Shown in pieces: positions 32,082 to 40,515 of a DNA stretch of 46,907 nucleotides. The translations under genes and the position numbers were made by a program. This stretch comes from Clostridia bacterium. GTDB taxonomy: Bacteria > Bacillota > Clostridia > DSM-8532. Position 1 is the first letter of the stretch; each line of letters opens with the position of its first letter. Under the pieces are notes generated by a model. The model worked only from the letters and a program-made list of their open reading frames with translations. It made no database searches and was not told the origin of the DNA. The stretch spans positions 1-46,907 of the forward strand of contig JAIFNI010000034.1 in NCBI GenBank assembly GCA_020047785.1, given 5' to 3'.

Positions 32082-34319
32082 TCACATGGCTGCATGGAAG
32101 GTTCGGGAAATGACCTCCTGCTGCTGCGCGGATGTAAGCCGGTTGAAGAGAACCGCGTATCCGGATACACGGATGGTGAGCTGCGGATGTTTCTCCGGAT
32201 GCGCCATCGCGTCCTGCAGGGTGGCACGGTCCAGTACGTTGATGTTCACGTGGTGGCCACCCTGCAGGAAATATCCGTCCAGCAAGGCGCCGAAATTTCG
32301 CAGACGGAATCGTTCCTCCGTGCCAAGCGCGTTCGGCATCAGCGAAAGTGTCAGGGATATGCCATCCCTGCAGGAGGCGAAGGGCAGTTTCGCCAGGGAG
32401 TTCAATGTGGCGAGGGCACCCATCATGTCACGGCCATGCATCGGATTCGCGCCCGGGGCGAAGGGTTCGCCCTTCTTTCGTCCATCCGGTGTGGCACCGG
32501 TTTTTTTGCCGTACACCACGTTCGATGTGATGGTGAGGATGGACAGGGTATGTTCCGCGCTGCGATACGCGGGCGATTTCCGCAGTTCGCTGATGAATCC
32601 CCGGACCAGTTCGGCCGCGGGGAGATCCACCCGATCATCGTCGTTGCCGAATTTCGGGAATTCGCCAAGTATTTCAAAATCCGTGATCAGTCCGCCGCCA
32701 TCCCGGACACATCGGACGTATGTGTGCCGCATGGCGCTGAAGGAATCCGCCACGACCGAAAGTCCGGCGATGCCAAAGGCCATGAAACGATGGACATCCG
32801 TGTCGTGCAGCGCCATCATCAGCCGTTCGCAGGCGTACTTGTCGTGCATGTGGTGGATGGTGTTCATGGTGTTCACATACAGGCGCGCCATCCATTTCTG
32901 CAGGGCGAGAAAACGCTTGAGGACCTTTTCGGCATCGAGATACTCATCCGCATAGGGCTCGCTTTCCGGCGCGATCTGCTCACCCGTCAACTCGTCGCGC
33001 CCGCCGTTCAGGGCAAGCAGCAGCAGTTTCGGCAGATTGCAGCGTGCACCGAAAAACTGCATGTCCTTGCCGATGCGCATGGCGGAGACGCAGCAGGAGA
33101 TGCCGTAGTCGTCGCCGTAGTCCGGCCGCATCACATCATCGTTTTCATACTGGATTGTGCTGGTTGCCATGCTCACTTTTGCACAGTACCGCTTGAAGGC
33201 TTCCGGAAGACGGGTGGACCAGAGTACCGTCAGGTTCGGCTCTGCAGAGGGACCGAGGTGATCGAGCGTATGCAGAAACCGATAGGTGGTGCGCGTGACC
33301 ATGTGCCGGCCGTCCTGCGCCATCCCGCCGAGGGATTCCGTGATCCAGAGCGGGTCGCCAGCAAACAGGTCATTGTAGTCCGGTGTCCGCAGATGACGGA
33401 TCAGCCGCAGTTTGATGATCAGCTGGTCGATCAGTTCCTGGGCTTCCGTCTCGGAAAGCCGGCCTGATTTCAGATCCCGTTCCAGATAGATGTCCAGAAA
33501 GGTCGAGATGCGTCCGATGGAGTTGGCGGCCCCGTTTGTCTCCTGTACGGAACCGAGGAAAGACAGATAAATCCACTGGACTGCTTCAGCCGCGTCTGCT
33601 GCGGGTTTCTTCAGGTTGAATCCATAGGTTTTCCCGAGTTCCTCCAGATCGTGCAGCGCCTGAATCTGGTCGGAAACTTCCTCCCGCAGGCGGATGGTCT
33701 CGTCGTCCATGTCCCGGTCCAGCATCACATCCAGGTCCGTCTGTTTTGCCGCAATGAGTTTCTCCGTGCCGTACAGGGCAACCCGGCGGTAGTCGCCGAT
33801 AATGCGGCCGCGTCCGTATGCGTCGGGCAGGCCGGTGATGACCCCGCTTTTTCTGGCACGCTTCATATCCTGCGTGTAGGCGCTGAAAACCCCGTCATTG
33901 TGCGTTCTGCGCAGCCGGGTGAACAAGTCGGTGATTTCAGCCGGAATTTCCTTGCCGTAGGCATGGGCGGCCTGCACCGCGAGGCGAATGCCGCCGAACG
34001 GATTGACGGCCCGTTTCAAGGGAGCATCCGTCTGAAGTCCGACGACTGTTTCGAGAGACTTGTCGATGTATCCGGCCGGATGGCTGTTGATGCCGGAAAT
34101 GGTTTCCGTGTCGATGTCGAGGACACCGCCTCCCGCAAGTTCCCTGTCCAGCAGGACGGCGCATTGCGCCCACAATTGCGCGGTCCGGTCCGTGACAGGG
34201 GCCAGGAAGGTTTCATCTCCGTCATGGGGTGTCAGGTTCTTCACGATGAAGTCACGGACATCGGTTTCAGACTGCCATCGTCCGCCGGCAAAACTTTCCC
34301 AGGCCATTCCGGTTTCCAT
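32082..34319 (-). CDS. pflB: Pyruvate formate-lyase (formate C-acetyltransferase)
   Basis: A 745-residue glycyl-radical enzyme that cleaves pyruvate with CoA into acetyl-CoA and formate. The active-site pair is Cys409-Cys410 in [13 protein letters not shown], and the radical Gly720 lies in [32 protein letters not shown] and [11 protein letters not shown] are typical of true PFL and not of glycerol dehydratase or choline lyase homologues. GAGG is seven bases before ATG. The leader carries a ZTP riboswitch with terminator and a consensus promoter. Confidence 0.98.
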   Translation of the reverse strand: METGMAWESFAGGRWQSETDVRDFIVKNLTPHDGDETFLAPVTDRTAQLWAQCAVLLDRELAGGGVLDIDTETISGINSHPAGYIDKSLETVVGLQTDAPLKRAVNPFGGIRLAVQAAHAYGKEIPAEITDLFTRLRRTHNDGVFSAYTQDMKRARKSGVITGLPDAYGRGRIIGDYRRVALYGTEKLIAAKQTDLDVMLDRDMDDETIRLREEVSDQIQALHDLEELGKTYGFNLKKPAADAAEAVQWIYLSFLGSVQETNGAANSIGRISTFLDIYLERDLKSGRLSETEAQELIDQLIIKLRLIRHLRTPDYNDLFAGDPLWITESLGGMAQDGRHMVTRTTYRFLHTLDHLGPSAEPNLTVLWSTRLPEAFKRYCAKVSMATSTIQYENDDVMRPDYGDDYGISCCVSAMRIGKDMQFFGARCNLPKLLLLALNGGRDELTGEQIAPESEPYADEYLDAEKVLKRFLALQKWMARLYVNTMNTIHHMHDKYACERLMMALHDTDVHRFMAFGIAGLSVVADSFSAMRHTYVRCVRDGGGLITDFEILGEFPKFGNDDDRVDLPAAELVRGFISELRKSPAYRSAEHTLSILTITSNVVYGKKTGATPDGRKKGEPFAPGANPMHGRDMMGALATLNSLAKLPFASCRDGISLTLSLMPNALGTEERFRLRNFGALLDGYFLQGGHHVNINVLDRATLQDAMAHPEKHPQLTIRVSGYAVLFNRLTSAQQQEVISRTFHAAM

Positions 34320-34350
34320 GCATCATCCTCTTTCCCCGCCGCAGGGCAAC

Positions 34351-34410
34351 AAAAAACCCGGCGCAATACTACCCTGAAAAGGGTTGCATGCCCAGGCGGC
34401 CGGCTTTTTC
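34351..34410 (-). terminator. Terminator of the ZTP riboswitch expression platform
   Basis: On the minus strand AAAAAgCCGGC (fwd 34399-34409) can pair with GCCGGgTTTTT (fwd ~34351-34361), with an inner hairpin GCAACCCTTTTCAGGGT...TTGC between them and a run of six T at the end. The left arm overlaps P3 of the aptamer, so ligand-bound P3 and this terminator are mutually exclusive. Binding of ZTP/ZMP should let transcription proceed into pflB. Confidence 0.72.
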
Positions 34411-34460
34411 CCACCCACGCTCCGCTGCGGTTGTTTCCGCTGTTCCGCCAGTTGCGTGGG
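34386..34460 (-). promoter_or_regulatory. ZTP (pfl motif) riboswitch aptamer
   Basis: Read 5' to 3' on the minus strand: P1 CCCACGC closes with GCGTGGG (7 perfect pairs). Inside are the conserved AACTGGCGGAACA, a P2 hairpin GCGG-AAACAA-CCGC, and AGCGGA before the P1 return strand. After a linker, P3 holds the hallmark GCCGGCCGCCTGGGCA. This order and these bases match the pfl/ZTP class, which senses ZMP/ZTP when folate-dependent one-carbon units run short. It sits directly upstream of pflB, the gene family for which the motif was named; PFL makes formate that feeds 10-formyl-THF. Confidence 0.92.
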
Positions 34461-34509
34461 GTTCTGTTCATACCAAAATTCCTCCGGTCTCATGCCGGAA
34501 TCCGATTTC

Positions 34510-34538
34510 ATTATGCGGGAACCGTGGCAGGATGTCAA
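34510..34538 (-). promoter_or_regulatory. Consensus promoter of pflB
   Basis: TTGACA (34533-34538), 17 bp, CATAAT (34510-34515) on the minus strand. Transcription would begin near 34503, giving a ~180-nt leader that contains the whole aptamer and terminator. Confidence 0.82.
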
Positions 34539-34579
34539 TGCTGTCGGTTGAAATCCATGAATCCGTTGTTGTGCGCGTG

Positions 34580-34609
34580 TTGCATGGAAAAACGCGCTTA
34601 TGATATGAT
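34580..34609 (+). promoter_or_regulatory. Promoter of the PP2C-LysM gene
   Basis: TTGCAT (34580-34585), 18 bp, TATGAT (34604-34609). Divergent from the pflB promoter. The leader to 34745 is about 130 nt and structured. Confidence 0.6.
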
Positions 34610-34660
34610 GAGGGCGGCATATGGAGTTCGTCTCCGGACAGACAAGTGAATCACCCACAT

Positions 34661-34725
34661 CCCGCAGGGACGCCCTGCCTGCAGGGCGATGCCGCGGGTT
34701 TTACCCTTTCGCGAAGCGCAAGGGC
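34661..34725 (+). other. Structured leader: nested hairpin with T-tract and a second stem-loop
   Basis: Hairpin 1: outer CCCGC (34661-34665) / GCGGG (34694-34698), inner GCCCTGC (34672-34678) / GCAGGGC (34681-34687), then TTTT, which resembles a weak terminator. Hairpin 2: CCCTT (34704-34708) / AAGGG (34720-34724) with inner CGC-GAA-GCG. The second stem ends shortly before the AGAGGAG ribosome site. Possible attenuation; it matches no riboswitch class I recognise. Confidence 0.5.
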
Positions 34726-34744
34726 TGCAGAAGAGGAGAAGCCG

Positions 34745-36097
34745 ATGAGCAACGTGATCAGGATCAACGCGTGTCTCTATTCGCGCATGGGGTACGGAAG
34801 AAGCCGGAATCTGTCCGATTTCTACATGAACGGACGTTTCCAGTCGGAGCCGCATCTCGACAATATTCAGGCCTCCCTGGAGAACCGCGGGAGCGACTAC
34901 CTCTTTGCCGTGGCGGACAACATGGAAAATGCCGCGGAGGCGACCGCCAATGTCTCCATCAACCGGGATCTCGCACGCATACATGAAAAAATCTCCGTCA
35001 ATGGCGGGGACATTGAATCCAAGGCGAGGGAACTCACCACACGCGTGTCGGATTCCATGCGCCTGCTGGACAGCATCCTGGAAATGAATCATACACCTGC
35101 CGAGGACGACCGCCGTCGCGTGGGCTTTTCCGCCCTGATTCTGGCCGACGGCCATGCCGTGGCTGCCACGGCCGGACTCGGCCATGTCTATCTGATGCGG
35201 GAGGAGACCTTCACCTCTCTGGCCTGCGAAAACACAAAGCGCGAGCGGCTGGTCCGGCTTGGCGTCCTCACGGAGGAGGACGCGGAGCGGGAGGATCTGC
35301 TCATACCGGAAGATACGGATGTGGAGGACAGTGAACCGGAAGGCCCTGTCATTCTTTCGGATCCCATTCCCTTCTGTGAACACGACACGTTTCTGCTTGT
35401 CAGCCATGGTGCATTCGAAGCACTGGGCGAAGAGCGGGTGGAAGACATTCTGGCCGGCGGGGGAGAGAGTGTTTCCCTGGCTGGCAGGATTGTCGCGGAA
35501 TCGATGAAGCGGACGACCAGGGGAGATCTCACCGCGCTGGTCGTGCAGATCGAGAAAATTTACGATGTGCAGGGCGCCGCACGCCGGCCCATGCTGAAAT
35601 CCAGGGTCGACGCGCTCAGCAAGACCCCGGCCGTCACCTACCGGTACAGCCGCAAGCCCGCAGGAAGGGACAGCATTCTCTTTGCAGGATTGTCGGTTCT
35701 GACCGTGATTGTGGTGCTTGCCATCCTGTACATCCTCGTCAGCTCGTTCTTCAGTCCGGATGAGGGAAGCCTGCAGGCCTCGACCTCACCGACGCCTTCG
35801 TCTTCCGTCTCGGCCACGGCTGTGCCGGAAGAGACTCCGGCGGAAGAAACCGCCGTGGCCTCCACGGAACCATCGGCGTCCGCGACGCCGGAAGCCACCC
35901 CTGAACCTTCCGAATCGGCGGCAAACCCGCAGACCTACACGATTCAGAAGGGGGATACGATGAACCGGATTGTCACGAAGTTTTACAAGGACGTGAAACT
36001 GGTTGACGCATTCTCTTCTTACAACAACATCAGCGACCCATCCAAAATACAGCCCGGACAGGTTCTGAAGATTCCGTCGATTGATTCGCTGAGGTAA
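34745..36097 (+). CDS. PP2C-like phosphatase domain protein with membrane anchor and LysM
   Basis: A 450-residue bitopic protein. The cytoplasmic N-terminal ~290 residues are PP2C-like (SDYLFAVADNMENAAEA, GFSALILADGHAVAATAGLGHVYLMR, DTFLLVSHGAFEALGEERV, TTRGDLTALVVQI). The usual metal-binding DGMGG is replaced by DNMEN and the later DG by HGAFE, so activity is uncertain. A transmembrane helix (~314-336) is followed by a long Ser/Thr/Pro/Ala/Glu linker and a LysM domain (~404-447, TYTIQKGDTMNRI...NNISDPSKIQPGQVLKIP) for peptidoglycan binding. Start 34745 has AGAGGAG; the open frame to 34646 is leader. It could signal wall state to cytoplasmic Ser/Thr phosphorylation. Confidence 0.82.
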   Translation: MSNVIRINACLYSRMGYGRSRNLSDFYMNGRFQSEPHLDNIQASLENRGSDYLFAVADNMENAAEATANVSINRDLARIHEKISVNGGDIESKARELTTRVSDSMRLLDSILEMNHTPAEDDRRRVGFSALILADGHAVAATAGLGHVYLMREETFTSLACENTKRERLVRLGVLTEEDAEREDLLIPEDTDVEDSEPEGPVILSDPIPFCEHDTFLLVSHGAFEALGEERVEDILAGGGESVSLAGRIVAESMKRTTRGDLTALVVQIEKIYDVQGAARRPMLKSRVDALSKTPAVTYRYSRKPAGRDSILFAGLSVLTVIVVLAILYILVSSFFSPDEGSLQASTSPTPSSSVSATAVPEETPAEETAVASTEPSASATPEATPEPSESAANPQTYTIQKGDTMNRIVTKFYKDVKLVDAFSSYNNISDPSKIQPGQVLKIPSIDSLR

Positions 36098-36190
36098 GGC
36101 GCCGGAAGAAAATTACCTGCTCTTTTTCCGAAAAGAATGGCAGGTTTGGCCATTGTTTTCGGAAATTCATAGAGCAGGTTATTTTCTTCC
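36098..36190 (+). repeat. 3' element, copy 2: long hairpin
   Basis: GGAAGAAAATTACCTGCTCT (36104-36123) pairs with 36171-36190 at 19 of 20 positions. Inside, TTTCCGAAAA (36125-36134) pairs with TTTTCGGAAA (36156-36165) and AATGGC (36136-36141) with GCCATT (36149-36154), leaving loop AGGTTTG. The element follows the TAA of the PP2C-LysM gene directly and lies before the 3' end of the convergent phosphoglycerate mutase gene. It is likely a bidirectional terminator and a dispersed repeat; bases 36098-36134 recur inverted at 43981-44017 with one mismatch. Confidence 0.85.
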
Positions 36191-36217
36191 AAGCCCGAAT
36201 CGTTTTCGGCACCTGAC

Positions 36218-37444
36218 TCATCGGGATACCGGCATCTGCTCCAGCAGCCATTTCATCAGGATATGCGCCTCGGGAACGAACAGCCCCGTTTCACATGTCT
36301 TTTCCGTGAACACAGGAGCCTGGCCGGGAACGGACAGGTCCTTCCGGCTGTCGTACAGCAGGAAGGGAACCGGTGTGCGGGTATGGGTGCGGATTCCGAC
36401 CGGTGTGGGGTGGTCCGGCATGATGAGAAGCCGGAATTCCCCCAGCTGCGGAAGACGTGCGAGCAGCACGGACAGAAGCTCCGCATCGATGCGCCCGATG
36501 GAGTCGGTTTTTTCAGTTGCCTGCCCCTGATGGCCGCACTCGTCCGGTGCTTCCACATGGATATACACAAAGTCCGCCCCGTTTTCCAATTGGGTCAGCG
36601 CTGCCTCGGCCTTCCCCCTGTAATTGGTGTGAAGATTGCCGGTGGCACCCGGCACATCAATGGCGTCGACACCTGCGGCCATGCCGATGCCCTTGATCAG
36701 GTCGACGGCAGAAATGACGGCACCCCGCAGCCCGAACGTGTCGTGGAAAGAGGGGAGCGCGGGCCTGCTTCCCTGCCCCCAGAGCCAGATGGCATTGGCG
36801 GGATTCAGTCCGCGTGCGGTCCGGGCTCTGTTCACGGGATGGTCCGCCAGCACGTCCATGGATCTTTCCATCAAAGACCGTGCCGTATCGCCGCCAGGCC
36901 CTGCGGGCAGCCATTCCGAGACAGGCCGGCCGCTGATGTCATGCGGCGGGGTGAGACGGATGTCCAGGGGACCTCCGGTCCAGATCAGGCAATGCCGGTA
37001 ACTGATGCCCGGATGAAAGGCAAGGTTTTCTCCATCGAGGGCCGCCGCCACGGAAAGCATCAGCTCCCGCGCTTCCTCCGTACCGATTTCCCCGGCGCTG
37101 TAGTCCTGCATGATGCGATGCGACAGCGGACCGCTTCCACCGAGTGTGACCAGATTGCAGCGCAAGGCCGCATCCCCGTCCAGCATGACCAGTCCCATGC
37201 TGACCGCTTCCAGGGGAGACCGCCCCGTATAGTGGATGGCGGGCGGATACCCGAAGACGGAAAGGTTGGCGACATCGCTGCCGGCAGGCAACCCGTCCGG
37301 AACGGTCTTTGCCAGACCTGCCAAAGAAGATTTGAAAAGCCGGTCCATGTTCGGTTTCACGGCCGCTTCCATCGGAGTTCTGCCTGCAAGCTCCGGAACG
37401 GGGACATCGGCCATGCCGTCGCACAAAAGTGTCACGTATTTCAT
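36218..37444 (-). CDS. apgM: Cofactor-independent phosphoglycerate mutase, archaeal-type (ApgM)
   Basis: A 408-residue enzyme of the alkaline phosphatase superfamily interconverting 3- and 2-phosphoglycerate. It opens MKYVTLLCDGMADVP with the metal-binding Asp, then KPNMDRL, SDVANLSVFGY (likely Ser nucleophile), YIHVEAPDECGHQG and LLIMPDHPTPVGIRTHTR for metal ligands. This is the short ApgM family rather than GpmI (~510 residues). Start 37444 has AAAGGAAA upstream; the open frame to 37660 is shadow. Homologues can act on other phosphosugars or homoserine phosphate, so glycolytic use is probable but not certain. Confidence 0.92.
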   Translation of the reverse strand: MKYVTLLCDGMADVPVPELAGRTPMEAAVKPNMDRLFKSSLAGLAKTVPDGLPAGSDVANLSVFGYPPAIHYTGRSPLEAVSMGLVMLDGDAALRCNLVTLGGSGPLSHRIMQDYSAGEIGTEEARELMLSVAAALDGENLAFHPGISYRHCLIWTGGPLDIRLTPPHDISGRPVSEWLPAGPGGDTARSLMERSMDVLADHPVNRARTARGLNPANAIWLWGQGSRPALPSFHDTFGLRGAVISAVDLIKGIGMAAGVDAIDVPGATGNLHTNYRGKAEAALTQLENGADFVYIHVEAPDECGHQGQATEKTDSIGRIDAELLSVLLARLPQLGEFRLLIMPDHPTPVGIRTHTRTPVPFLLYDSRKDLSVPGQAPVFTEKTCETGLFVPEAHILMKWLLEQMPVSR

Positions 37445-37462
37445 AGGCGTTTCCTTTCCCGC

Positions 37463-37548
37463 ATGGGAATTCCCATTCCGCGCGGAGCCGGCTGCCGGCA
37501 TGCGGAAATGGCAAGAACAACGTAACACAGGGGAAACCGGAGCGTCAA
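37463..37548 (-). promoter_or_regulatory. apgM promoter candidate and palindrome
   Basis: On the minus strand TTGACG (37543-37548), 18 bp, TACGTT (37519-37524) is a plausible promoter with a good -35 and weak -10. A perfect 14-bp palindrome ATGGGAATTCCCAT lies at 37463-37476, 19 bp before the start codon, in the leader. It may be an operator or a stem that limits ribosome access. Confidence 0.4.
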
Positions 37549-37598
37549 GCCATGGAAGCTGCGGCTTGCGGCGAAACAGGCGCCGGCCCTGTTCCCGA

Positions 37599-37628
37599 TT
37601 GCACAAGGGTCTTGCGGGATGGTATAAT
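37599..37628 (+). promoter_or_regulatory. Extended -10 promoter of the DUF1858/sensor gene group
   Basis: TTGCAC (37599-37604), 18 bp, TATAAT (37623-37628), with TGG directly before the -10 (extended -10). It starts a leader of about 60 nt to ATG 37697, which has AGGAGG upstream. Confidence 0.78.
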
Positions 37629-37696
37629 TCAAATGGACGGATTTCGTGCATCGACAGCATCCCGGTTCCGCCGGAGATGATTGACAGGAGGTTCCC

Positions 37697-37897
37697 ATGG
37701 CCAAGATTACCAGCGATATGATCATCATGGATGTGCTGCGGATGGATCGTTCAACCGCACCCATCTTCACCCGTCACGGCATGCACTGCCTCGGATGCCC
37801 CTCCGCCTCGGGCGAGAGCATCGAGGATGCCTGCGCCGTACACGGCATTGATTCGGAAAAGCTCATTGAAGCGCTCAACGCCCATGTTGGAGCCTGA
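37697..37897 (+). CDS. DUF1858 domain protein (hybrid-cluster-protein-associated redox disulfide type)
   Basis: A 66-residue protein consisting of one DUF1858 domain: TSDMIIMDVLRMDRSTAPIF, then HGMHCLGCPSASGESIEDAC with the CxxC pair at Cys31/Cys34, then VHGIDSEKLIEALNAH. Such proteins are thought to use the disulfide for redox or metal chemistry and are common in anaerobes. AGGAGG precedes ATG. It is followed by a terminator, so it is expressed in part independently of the DRTGG-hydrogenase genes, to which it is the nearest upstream gene. Confidence 0.9.
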   Translation: MAKITSDMIIMDVLRMDRSTAPIFTRHGMHCLGCPSASGESIEDACAVHGIDSEKLIEALNAHVGA

Positions 37898-37920
37898 GAA
37901 GACGCCTGCTCTGTTTCAGA

Positions 37921-37953
37921 AAGGAATGGCGGAACCAGCCATTCCTTCTTTTT
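37921..37953 (+). terminator. Terminator after the DUF1858 gene (3' element, copy 4)
   Basis: AAGGAATGGC (37921-37930) pairs with GCCATTCCTT (37938-37947) and is followed by CTTTTTTGG. Together with GAGAAGACGCCTGCTCTG just after the TGA, this matches the left half and centre of the 36098 element (CCTGCTCT, TTTC-GAAA, GAATGGC), so it is a diverged member of the same family. Confidence 0.85.
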
Positions 37954-38023
37954 TGGCGCGAGTCGTTTCAACGAACATGACAGAAGCCATCCAATCCCCA
38001 CCGGGGCACCCTGAGGTGTGAAT

Positions 38024-38374
38024 ATGCGTATCGAAGAGATCACCGGACTGCTGGAGGCGGAAATCCTCACAGTGAACCACGACAAGGACATGGACATCCG
38101 CTCTGCCTGCGGTGCCGACCTGATGAGCGATGTCATGGCGTTTTCCAAGGAGAATGCCATGATGATCACGGGGCTGGTCAATCCGCAGGTCATCCGGACC
38201 GCCGAGATGATGGACATTCGCGTGGTGGTGTTCGTCAGGGGGAAGAAGCCCCAGCCAACCATGATTGACATGGCGGAGGAGCGCGGCATCGCCGTCCTCT
38301 CCACGGAACTCCCCATGTTTGCCGCGTGCGGCAAACTGTATCAGCAGGGCATGCACGGACGGGGAGACTCCTGA
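38024..38374 (+). CDS. DRTGG domain protein
   Basis: A 116-residue protein of the DRTGG family: MRIEEITGLLEAEILTVN, ACGADLMSDVMAF, MITGLVNPQVIRTAEMMDIRVVVFVRGK, then a Rossmann-like end with STELPMFAACGKLYQQG. Family members occur fused to CBS or phosphotransacetylase proteins and beside [FeFe] hydrogenase genes; ligand binding is assumed. ATG 38024 is favoured over GTG 38018 because GAGGT (38013-38017) is then six bases away. The stop overlaps the next ATG by one base. Confidence 0.85.
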   Translation: MRIEEITGLLEAEILTVNHDKDMDIRSACGADLMSDVMAFSKENAMMITGLVNPQVIRTAEMMDIRVVVFVRGKKPQPTMIDMAEERGIAVLSTELPMFAACGKLYQQGMHGRGDS

Positions 38375-38802
38375 TGGAACCAGGGGTCATCATCCGGGAA
38401 TACACCATCCCCGCCAATGATTTCGTCGTGGCCGGCGAAGCATCGAGCAGCGTCAGAAAGCTCCTCAACCAGATGGGCGTGGCGCCTGCTGTCGTGAAAA
38501 GGACATCCATCGCCATGTATGAAGCGGAAATCAATGCCGTCATCCATGGGCATGGGGGCCGGGCACATGTGGAAATAGACAGCGAAAAGATTGTCATCCG
38601 GATTTCGGATGATGGTCCCGGCATTCCGAACGTCGAGCTTGCCATGCAGGAAGGCTGGTCCACGGCGCCGGACAGTGTCCGGGAAATGGGCTTCGGCGCA
38701 GGAATGGGACTTCCGAACATCAAGCGGCATGCGGATGCGTTCCATCTTGATACGGAGCAGGGGCGCGGCACGACGGTCAACATCATCGTGCATTTCAGAT
38801 GA
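38374..38802 (+). CDS. RsbW-like ATP-binding protein (HATPase)
   Basis: A 142-residue GHKL ATPase: N-box YEAEINAVIHGHGG (49-62), ATP lid ISDDGPGIPN (77-86) and GMGLPNIKRHAD (110-121). It lacks a histidine phospho-acceptor domain, as in anti-sigma kinases RsbW/SpoIIAB. In hydrogenase-linked clusters, such a protein is found beside DRTGG and HydS-like genes, suggesting a serine kinase signalling step. It starts on the previous stop (TGATG) with GGGGAG upstream and ends 16 bp before the hydrogenase-like gene. Confidence 0.88.
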   Translation: MEPGVIIREYTIPANDFVVAGEASSSVRKLLNQMGVAPAVVKRTSIAMYEAEINAVIHGHGGRAHVEIDSEKIVIRISDDGPGIPNVELAMQEGWSTAPDSVREMGFGAGMGLPNIKRHADAFHLDTEQGRGTTVNIIVHFR

Positions 38803-38818
38803 CACGGAGGATTGGCCC

Positions 38819-40108
38819 ATGGGTCAGGAATATTTCCACTCGGTCACCCTCGACAAGGACAAGTGCAAGGGATGCACGAACTGCATCAAGCATTGTCCGA
38901 CGGAGGCCATCCGTGTTCGGAACGGGAAGGCGGAGATTACACGGGAACGCTGCATCGACTGCGGCGAATGCATACGCGTCTGTCCGTACCACGCAAAAAA
39001 GGCTGTCAGCGATCCGTTCGAGATGATTGGTTCATACCGGTACAAGATTGCTTTGCCGGCACCTTCGCTGTACGGTCAGTTCAATCCGTCCTTCGGGCGC
39101 GAGAAGATTCTGCGTGCCCTTCTGCACATCGGTTTTGACGATGTGTTCGAAGTCGCCGCGGCGGCGGAAGTCGTATCGGATGCCCCCCGCCGGTATCTGG
39201 AATCCCACGAAGTCAGGAAGCCGGTCATCTCCACCGCCTGTCCTGCGGTTGTGCGGCTGGTGCAGGTGCGATTTCCCAACCTCATTGAAAATCTCATCCA
39301 CATCGACACGCCGATGGAAGTTGCCGCCGGCATGGCCAGAAGACGTGCCGCCGAACGAACCGGGATACCGGCCGGCGAAATCGGCTGTTTTTTTCTTTCC
39401 CCCTGCGCGGCGAAGGTCACCAGTGTGAAGGCGCCGTTCGGCAAGGAAAAATCCGAGGTGGACGCCGTCTTTGCCATGAAGGACATTCATTTGCTTCTGC
39501 TCGAGCAGTTGAAGAAGATGAACGGGATGCCATCGGAAGAAAAGCATCTGATGGCGGGACCGGCCGGAGTCCTGTGGGCCTGTACGGGAGGGGAGAGCGC
39601 TTTCCTGGAAAAGGGACGGCACATTGCCGTGCATGGCATCGCGAACATCATTGCCATTCTTGAGGAAACTGTCGAGGAGCGTCTGGAGGATGTGGACTTC
39701 ATCGAAGCGCTTTCCTGTCTCGAGGGGTGCCTCGGAGGACCGCTGACCGTGGAGAATCCTTTTGTCGCGAAGACGAATCTGCAGGCGGTCATCGAATCGG
39801 CGGAAGCTTCGGACTTTGATCCGGACTGTCTGGTCGCAGACCCTTCCGAACTGGAATGGACCCGCGAAATGCCCTATATACCGGTACTGAAGCTGGATGA
39901 CGACAGGATGAAGGCGCTGGAGAAACTGCAGCGGATCGATGTCATCGAGGCGGATCTGCCCGGACTGGACTGCGGCGCATGCGGAGCACCCAGTTGTCGC
40001 GCGCTGGCCGAGGATATCGTGCGCGGCTTCGCCAAGGAAACCGATTGCGTGTTCAAATTGAGGGAAAAAGTCAGTGATCTCGCCCAGCGTTTCGGTGACC
40101 TGACCTGA
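38819..40108 (+). CDS. HydS-like putative sensory [FeFe] hydrogenase
   Basis: A 429-residue iron-sulfur protein. Two [4Fe-4S] sites come first (C16-x2-C-x2-C-x3-C26 and C45-x2-C-x2-C-x3-C55), then an Fe-hydrogenase large-subunit domain, then a C-terminal CGACGAPSC site (Cys385, Cys388, Cys393). H-cluster ligands are kept (Cys141, Cys196, Cys300, Cys304), but the motifs are changed: STACPA has Ala140 where catalytic enzymes have the proton-transfer Cys, SPCAAK replaces MPCxxK, and SCLEGC replaces ACPGGC. The same Cys-to-Ala change is known in the sensory HydS of Thermotoga. Start 38819 has GGAGG eight bases away. Slow or non-catalytic sensing is inferred. Confidence 0.88.
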   Translation: MGQEYFHSVTLDKDKCKGCTNCIKHCPTEAIRVRNGKAEITRERCIDCGECIRVCPYHAKKAVSDPFEMIGSYRYKIALPAPSLYGQFNPSFGREKILRALLHIGFDDVFEVAAAAEVVSDAPRRYLESHEVRKPVISTACPAVVRLVQVRFPNLIENLIHIDTPMEVAAGMARRRAAERTGIPAGEIGCFFLSPCAAKVTSVKAPFGKEKSEVDAVFAMKDIHLLLLEQLKKMNGMPSEEKHLMAGPAGVLWACTGGESAFLEKGRHIAVHGIANIIAILEETVEERLEDVDFIEALSCLEGCLGGPLTVENPFVAKTNLQAVIESAEASDFDPDCLVADPSELEWTREMPYIPVLKLDDDRMKALEKLQRIDVIEADLPGLDCGACGAPSCRALAEDIVRGFAKETDCVFKLREKVSDLAQRFGDLT

Positions 40109-40130
40109 CGGCTGCCCGGGTGACTGCGAA

Positions 40131-40147
40131 GGGGTCGATGCGACCCC
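40131..40147 (+). other. Hairpin before the second DRTGG gene
   Basis: GGGGTCG (40131-40137), loop ATG, CGACCCC (40141-40147): a perfect 7-bp stem with a 3-nt loop just upstream of the AAGGAG ribosome site. It may protect the 3' end of the hydrogenase message or tune translation of the next gene. Confidence 0.6.
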
Positions 40148-40161
40148 GAAGGAGAGTCTCT

Positions 40162-40515
40162 ATGACCGTACGGGAGTTTGCCGCACAGTATGGATACAGG
40201 ATCGTCACGGAGGAATCCGCATCTCTCGACAGGCCGATCACCGGCGTGTATTCCTGCGATCTCCTCAGCTGGGCGATGGCGAAGGTATCCGCCGGGGATG
40301 TGTGGACCACGGTCCATACGAATCTCAACGTGGTCGCCGTTGCCTCCCTGACCGGGGCGGCCTGCGTGGTCATACCGGAAAACATAGAAATCGAGGAACC
40401 GACGGTGACAAGGGCGAACCGGGAGGATGTGCCCTTGCTTTCAGCCGGCCATGGCGCAGCGGATATTGCCGTGCGTGCGTATCAGGCGGTTCACGGGGAT
40501 GTGTGGCCTGTATGA
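40162..40515 (+). CDS. Second DRTGG-like domain protein
   Basis: A 117-residue protein: MTVREFAAQYGYRIVTEE, then ITGVYSCDLLSWAMAKVSAGDVWTTVHTNLNVVAVASLTGAACVVIP. It is a relative of the first DRTGG protein at 38024, with the DRTGG-like core DLLSWAM...AGDVWTTVHT. AAGGAG precedes ATG. Its stop overlaps the next start (ATGA). The pairing of two DRTGG proteins around a HydS-like protein suggests a shared complex. Confidence 0.8.
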   Translation: MTVREFAAQYGYRIVTEESASLDRPITGVYSCDLLSWAMAKVSAGDVWTTVHTNLNVVAVASLTGAACVVIPENIEIEEPTVTRANREDVPLLSAGHGAADIAVRAYQAVHGDVWPV

